8,023 nt of DNA from the NCBI GenBank assembly GCA_964495555.1, contig CAZBWA010000073.1, forward strand, positions 1 to 8,023, written 5' to 3'. The notes beneath the pieces were generated by a model. That model had not been told where the DNA came from. It made no database searches and saw nothing but the letters and a program-made list of their open reading frames with translations. The translations under genes were made by a program, and so were the position numbers. This document shows, piece after piece, positions 5,915 through 8,023 of this stretch (position 1 is the stretch's first letter; each line of letters starts with the position of its first letter). The DNA is from VGCC01 sp964495555 (lineage in GTDB: Bacteria > Actinomycetota > Actinomycetes > S36-B12).

Positions 5915-6823
5915 GTGAACAAGTTCATGGATGTCTCGGACGAGGTTTCCGCGGCGCTCAGCTCGGGCGCACCGGTCGTTGCCCTCGAGTCGACGATCAT
6001 CAGCCACGGACTCCCGCATCCAGAGAACATCCGCGTGGCCCAGCAGGTCCACGAAGCCGTCCGAGCGGCCGGTGCAACCCCAGCGACGATCGCGATCCTG
6101 GACGGACGTATCACCGTAGGACTCTCCGACGAGCAGGTCGAGGCCGTGGGCACCCGCAGTGACGTGATCAAGGCCAGCGTGCGCGATCTCCTCCCTGTGT
6201 TGGCCCGTGGCGGTAGCGGCTCCACCACCGTCGCCAGCACCAGCGCCATCGCGGCTGCGTGCGGAATCGATGTGTTCGCCACCGGTGGGCTGGGCGGCGT
6301 CCATCGCCAAGCACGGGATAGTTGGGATGAGTCAGCCGATCTCACGACCCTCGCGTCGACACCCATCACGATCGTGTGCTCCGGGGTGAAGTCCATCCTC
6401 GATGTTCCAGCGACTCTGGAGCGCATGGAGACCCTGAGCATCACGGTTGTCGGGTATCGCACCTCACGTTTCCCCGGCTTCTACCTGGCCGACTCGGGAT
6501 ACGACGTGCCCTGGCAGGCCCAAGCGCCCGAGGACGTCGCCGACCTCATGCGCGTGCGCTCCTCCGTCGGGATCGCATCTGCTCTCGTCGTCGCCAATCC
6601 GGTGCATGTCTCGTCACAGCTCGATCCCGATGTCCACGATGCAGTCTTGGCCGAGGGACTGGCCATAGCAGCCGACCGCGGCATTTCGGGCAAGGACGTC
6701 ACGCCGTTCCTGCTCGATCACTTCCACCGCGCTACCCACGGACGTAGCCTGGCTGTGAACTCGGAGCTCATCGTGAATAACGCCGAGCTCGCCGCCAGGA
6801 TCGCCGTCGCTGCACGCTCGTGA
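5915..6823 (+). CDS. psuG: Pseudouridine-5'-phosphate glycosidase
   Basis: A 302-residue enzyme that cleaves the C-C glycosidic bond of pseudouridine 5'-phosphate to uracil and ribose 5-phosphate, in pseudouridine salvage. The family signature ALESTIISHGLP is at 23-34. The residues corresponding to the catalytic set known from the E. coli enzyme are present at a nearly constant offset: Glu25, Lys86, His130 (in GGLGGVHR), Asp142 and Lys159 (in CSGVKSILD), the last being the Schiff-base lysine. The length matches the family, and the C-terminal SELIVNNAELAARIA is also typical. GTG at 5915 is chosen because of the -10-like sequence just upstream; ATG at 5927 is the alternative and would drop four residues. 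The downstream PfkB-family kinase is the expected partner that makes its substrate. Together they start a plus-strand operon leading to the topoisomerase gene. Confidence 0.95.
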   Translation: MNKFMDVSDEVSAALSSGAPVVALESTIISHGLPHPENIRVAQQVHEAVRAAGATPATIAILDGRITVGLSDEQVEAVGTRSDVIKASVRDLLPVLARGGSGSTTVASTSAIAAACGIDVFATGGLGGVHRQARDSWDESADLTTLASTPITIVCSGVKSILDVPATLERMETLSITVVGYRTSRFPGFYLADSGYDVPWQAQAPEDVADLMRVRSSVGIASALVVANPVHVSSQLDPDVHDAVLAEGLAIAADRGISGKDVTPFLLDHFHRATHGRSLAVNSELIVNNAELAARIAVAARS

Positions 6824-6828
6824 TGACC

Positions 6829-6833
6829 GGGGA
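6829..6833 (+). promoter_or_regulatory. Ribosome-binding site that favours the GTG start of the PfkB kinase
   Basis: GGGGA is followed by a 7-base spacer and the GTG at 6841. The two earlier possible starts (GTG at 6820, ATG at 6823) overlap the psuG stop and have no Shine-Dalgarno match, although the TGATG arrangement could allow coupled re-initiation. Confidence 0.45.
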
Positions 6834-6840
6834 CGGACCG

Positions 6841-7713
6841 GTGATCACGGTCCTCGGCGATGTCGCCCGCGACATCAACCTCCGTATCGACGGCCGCATA
6901 CCGGAAGACCTTGTGCTCGCGGGCGACACTCCCGCCCGCATCCGGATGGTTACAGGCGGGTCCGCGGCCACCACGTCTGCGTGGATCGCCTGCACGGGCT
7001 TGCACGTGGCGCTGATCGCTGCCTGTGGGGATGACGACGCTGGCCAGGCAGTCGAGAGGGATCTGCGTCGATGGGGTGTGCTCCCCGAACTTCAGATCAT
7101 CCCTGGGGCATTTACGGGGACGGTTGTGGTGATCGTCGACGGAAGTGGCGAACGCACGATGTTGCCCGACGCGGGTGCCAACACTGGGCTCAGTAGCGCA
7201 TGGTGCAGGGACCATCTCCACGGCTCGCATGTGCATATCTCGGCCTATACGTGGTTCCGGTCCGAGACGCGGCCGTGCGTCGACACCGTGGTTGCCGAAG
7301 CCCGTGCCCGCTCGATGACGCTCTCGTTGGACCTGAATTCCTATGGCCTGGTGCGCACACACGGCCAGGAGCTCGCATCGCTGGCGGAGTCTGTGGACGT
7401 CGTCTTTGCGAACGAACTCGAATTCGCGGCTCTCACCGGCGGCCCCTTCAGTCCATCCGCGGCGGAAGGCCCGATCGTCGTGGTCAAACTCGGATCGCGA
7501 GGGTCGCGGTGGATGCATGGAGCATCGGAGGGCCACGCGGACACGTCTCCTACCTCAGCGGTCGACACCGGTGGGGCCGGTGATTCATTTGCCGCGGGCT
7601 TCCTCTCTCATTGGGTCACGACGGGCGACATCGAGGGTGCGGCGGTGGCGGGAAACCTCCTCGCGGGCCAGTGCGTCACTCGTGTCGGATCGGGTCCGGC
7701 GCTCGGCGATTGA
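6841..7713 (+). CDS. psuK: PfkB-family carbohydrate kinase, probable pseudouridine kinase
   Basis: A 290-residue ribokinase-like (PfkB) sugar kinase. The N-terminal strand VITVLGDVARDINLRIDG is typical, the glycine motif GGSAATTSAW (39-48) is PfkB signature 1, and DTGGAGDSFAAGF (242-254) is signature 2, with the anion hole GAGD at 245-248 and catalytic base Asp248. FANELEF (189-195) matches the conserved asparagine/glutamate segment of the family. PfkB sequences do not reveal substrate by eye. The assignment to pseudouridine comes from the position directly behind psuG, since PsuK supplies pseudouridine 5'-phosphate to PsuG. The start is GTG at 6841 with GGGGA upstream; GTG at 6820 (4-bp overlap with psuG) or ATG at 6823 are alternatives. 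A ribose, adenosine or other nucleoside kinase remains possible. Confidence 0.85.
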   Translation: MITVLGDVARDINLRIDGRIPEDLVLAGDTPARIRMVTGGSAATTSAWIACTGLHVALIAACGDDDAGQAVERDLRRWGVLPELQIIPGAFTGTVVVIVDGSGERTMLPDAGANTGLSSAWCRDHLHGSHVHISAYTWFRSETRPCVDTVVAEARARSMTLSLDLNSYGLVRTHGQELASLAESVDVVFANELEFAALTGGPFSPSAAEGPIVVVKLGSRGSRWMHGASEGHADTSPTSAVDTGGAGDSFAAGFLSHWVTTGDIEGAAVAGNLLAGQCVTRVGSGPALGD

Positions 7714-7732
7714 CAGAATGATGGGCCCTGGG

Positions 7733-7738
7733 AAGGAG
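7733..7738 (+). promoter_or_regulatory. Ribosome-binding site of the topoisomerase gene
   Basis: AAGGAG is followed by TGGG and the ATG at 7743. The 4-base spacer is slightly short, but the core match is good and supports this start. Confidence 0.65.
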
Positions 7739-7742
7739 TGGG

Positions 7743-8023
7743 ATGGCCCGCGGTAAGGCTGGAGATCAGTCGCGCACGACGGACATCGACATCTCCGAGG
7801 AGATGCGGAGTTCCTTCCTCGAATATGCCTACTCGGTGATCTACGCCCGCGCGCTACCGGACGTACGCGACGGGCTCAAGCCAGTCCAGCGCAGAATCCT
7901 GTTCCAGATGTCGCAGATGGGTCTGCGCCCGGATCGCGGCCACGTGAAGTCCGCCCGAGTGGTGGGCGAGGTGATGGGCCGACTCCACCCGCACGGCGAC
8001 TCCGCCATCTACGACGCACTCGT
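7743..8023 (+). CDS. parC: Type IIA DNA topoisomerase subunit A (ParC/GyrA-like), 5' part only
   Basis: The first 93 codons are present and the gene runs off the window. They show the start of the breakage-reunion domain: SFLEYAYSVIYARALPDVRDGLKPVQRRIL (24-53, in short conserved blocks), RGHVKSARVVGEVMGRLHPHGDSAIYDAL (65-93). In HPHGDSAIYD the positions that determine quinolone sensitivity are Ser87 and Asp91, the usual sensitive-type residues. The catalytic tyrosine lies beyond the window. The protein breaks and rejoins DNA as a heterotetramer with a GyrB/ParE-type subunit to relax or decatenate DNA. GRLHPHGDSAIYDAL and MSQMGLRPDRGHVKSARVVG resemble the second, ParC-like subunit that many actinobacteria have in addition to GyrA, rather than GyrA itself; I am moderately sure of this. 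It begins 29 bp after the kinase gene and may be partly co-transcribed with it. Confidence 0.88.
   Translation, partial: MARGKAGDQSRTTDIDISEEMRSSFLEYAYSVIYARALPDVRDGLKPVQRRILFQMSQMGLRPDRGHVKSARVVGEVMGRLHPHGDSAIYDAL

Noticed and set aside
7710..7715. Perfect TTGACA at the end of the kinase gene, ahead of the topoisomerase gene
   Set aside because: At 16-18 bases downstream lies the ribosome-binding site AAGGAG, not a -10 element, so it is unlikely to be a working promoter; it arises from the kinase stop codon context.
1..8023. Mobile elements, CRISPR arrays, tRNA/rRNA genes, phage or defence genes
   Set aside because: No transposase, integrase, regularly spaced repeat or recognisable RNA gene was found; all stretches are accounted for by housekeeping-type genes with gaps under 100 bp.

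Overview
The window is ordinary, densely packed chromosomal DNA of high G+C content (mid-60s percent by eye). It almost certainly comes from a member of the class Actinomycetia. The lineage call rests on several actinobacterial families found together: a DUF4193 protein beginning MATDYDAPRK, the cell-division protein SepH with its C-terminal RVPSWDEILFG motif, a DUF5998 protein, and a ParC/GyrA-like topoisomerase subunit with the HPHGDSAIYDAL motif. GTG and TTG starts are frequent. Neighbourhoods that combine SepH, thymidine kinase, an alkaline-phosphatase-family protein, inositol monophosphatase and an extra GyrA-like subunit are, from memory, common in actinobacterial chromosomes.

Layout. 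(1) The 5' end of a DUF4193 gene leaves the window on the left (minus, 1-83). It is divergent from a gamma-carbonic-anhydrase-family gene (plus, 179-697). (2) That gene converges, with a single base between stop codons, on an inositol-monophosphatase-family gene (minus, 699-1520). (3) A 44-bp divergent gap, more than half of it an imperfect palindrome, separates the phosphatase from an MFS transporter (plus, 1565-2854). Directly after the transporter, in the same reading frame and only two codons past its stop, comes a short sepH-like gene (plus, 2861-3499). (4) sepH converges with a 4-nt overlap on a three-gene minus-strand operon: DUF5998 protein (5852-5268), alkaline-phosphatase/phosphodiesterase-family protein (5293-4184) and type II thymidine kinase (4152-3496). 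(5) A 62-bp divergent gap containing an inverted repeat leads to a plus-strand operon: psuG (5915-6823), a PfkB-family sugar kinase, probably psuK (6841-7713), and the start of a ParC-like topoisomerase gene (7743 to the window end).

How the genes fit together. psuG and the PfkB kinase form a complete pseudouridine salvage route: phosphorylation to pseudouridine 5'-phosphate, then cleavage to uracil and ribose 5-phosphate. Thymidine kinase is a second nucleoside-salvage enzyme, in an operon with a probable phosphodiesterase or nucleotide pyrophosphatase. SepH and the topoisomerase belong to cell division and chromosome segregation. No mobile element, CRISPR array, RNA gene, integrase or phage gene was seen, and no gene-free stretch exceeds 95 bp.

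I found no clearly new multi-gene system. The points most worth a second look are: a SepH that seems to lack the usual N-terminal region before the helix-turn-helix and lies in phase with the upstream transporter across one TGA; a gamma-class carbonic anhydrase homologue in which the expected third zinc histidine is glutamate; and operator-like inverted repeats in all three divergent intergenic gaps, two of which may accompany leaderless GTG starts.
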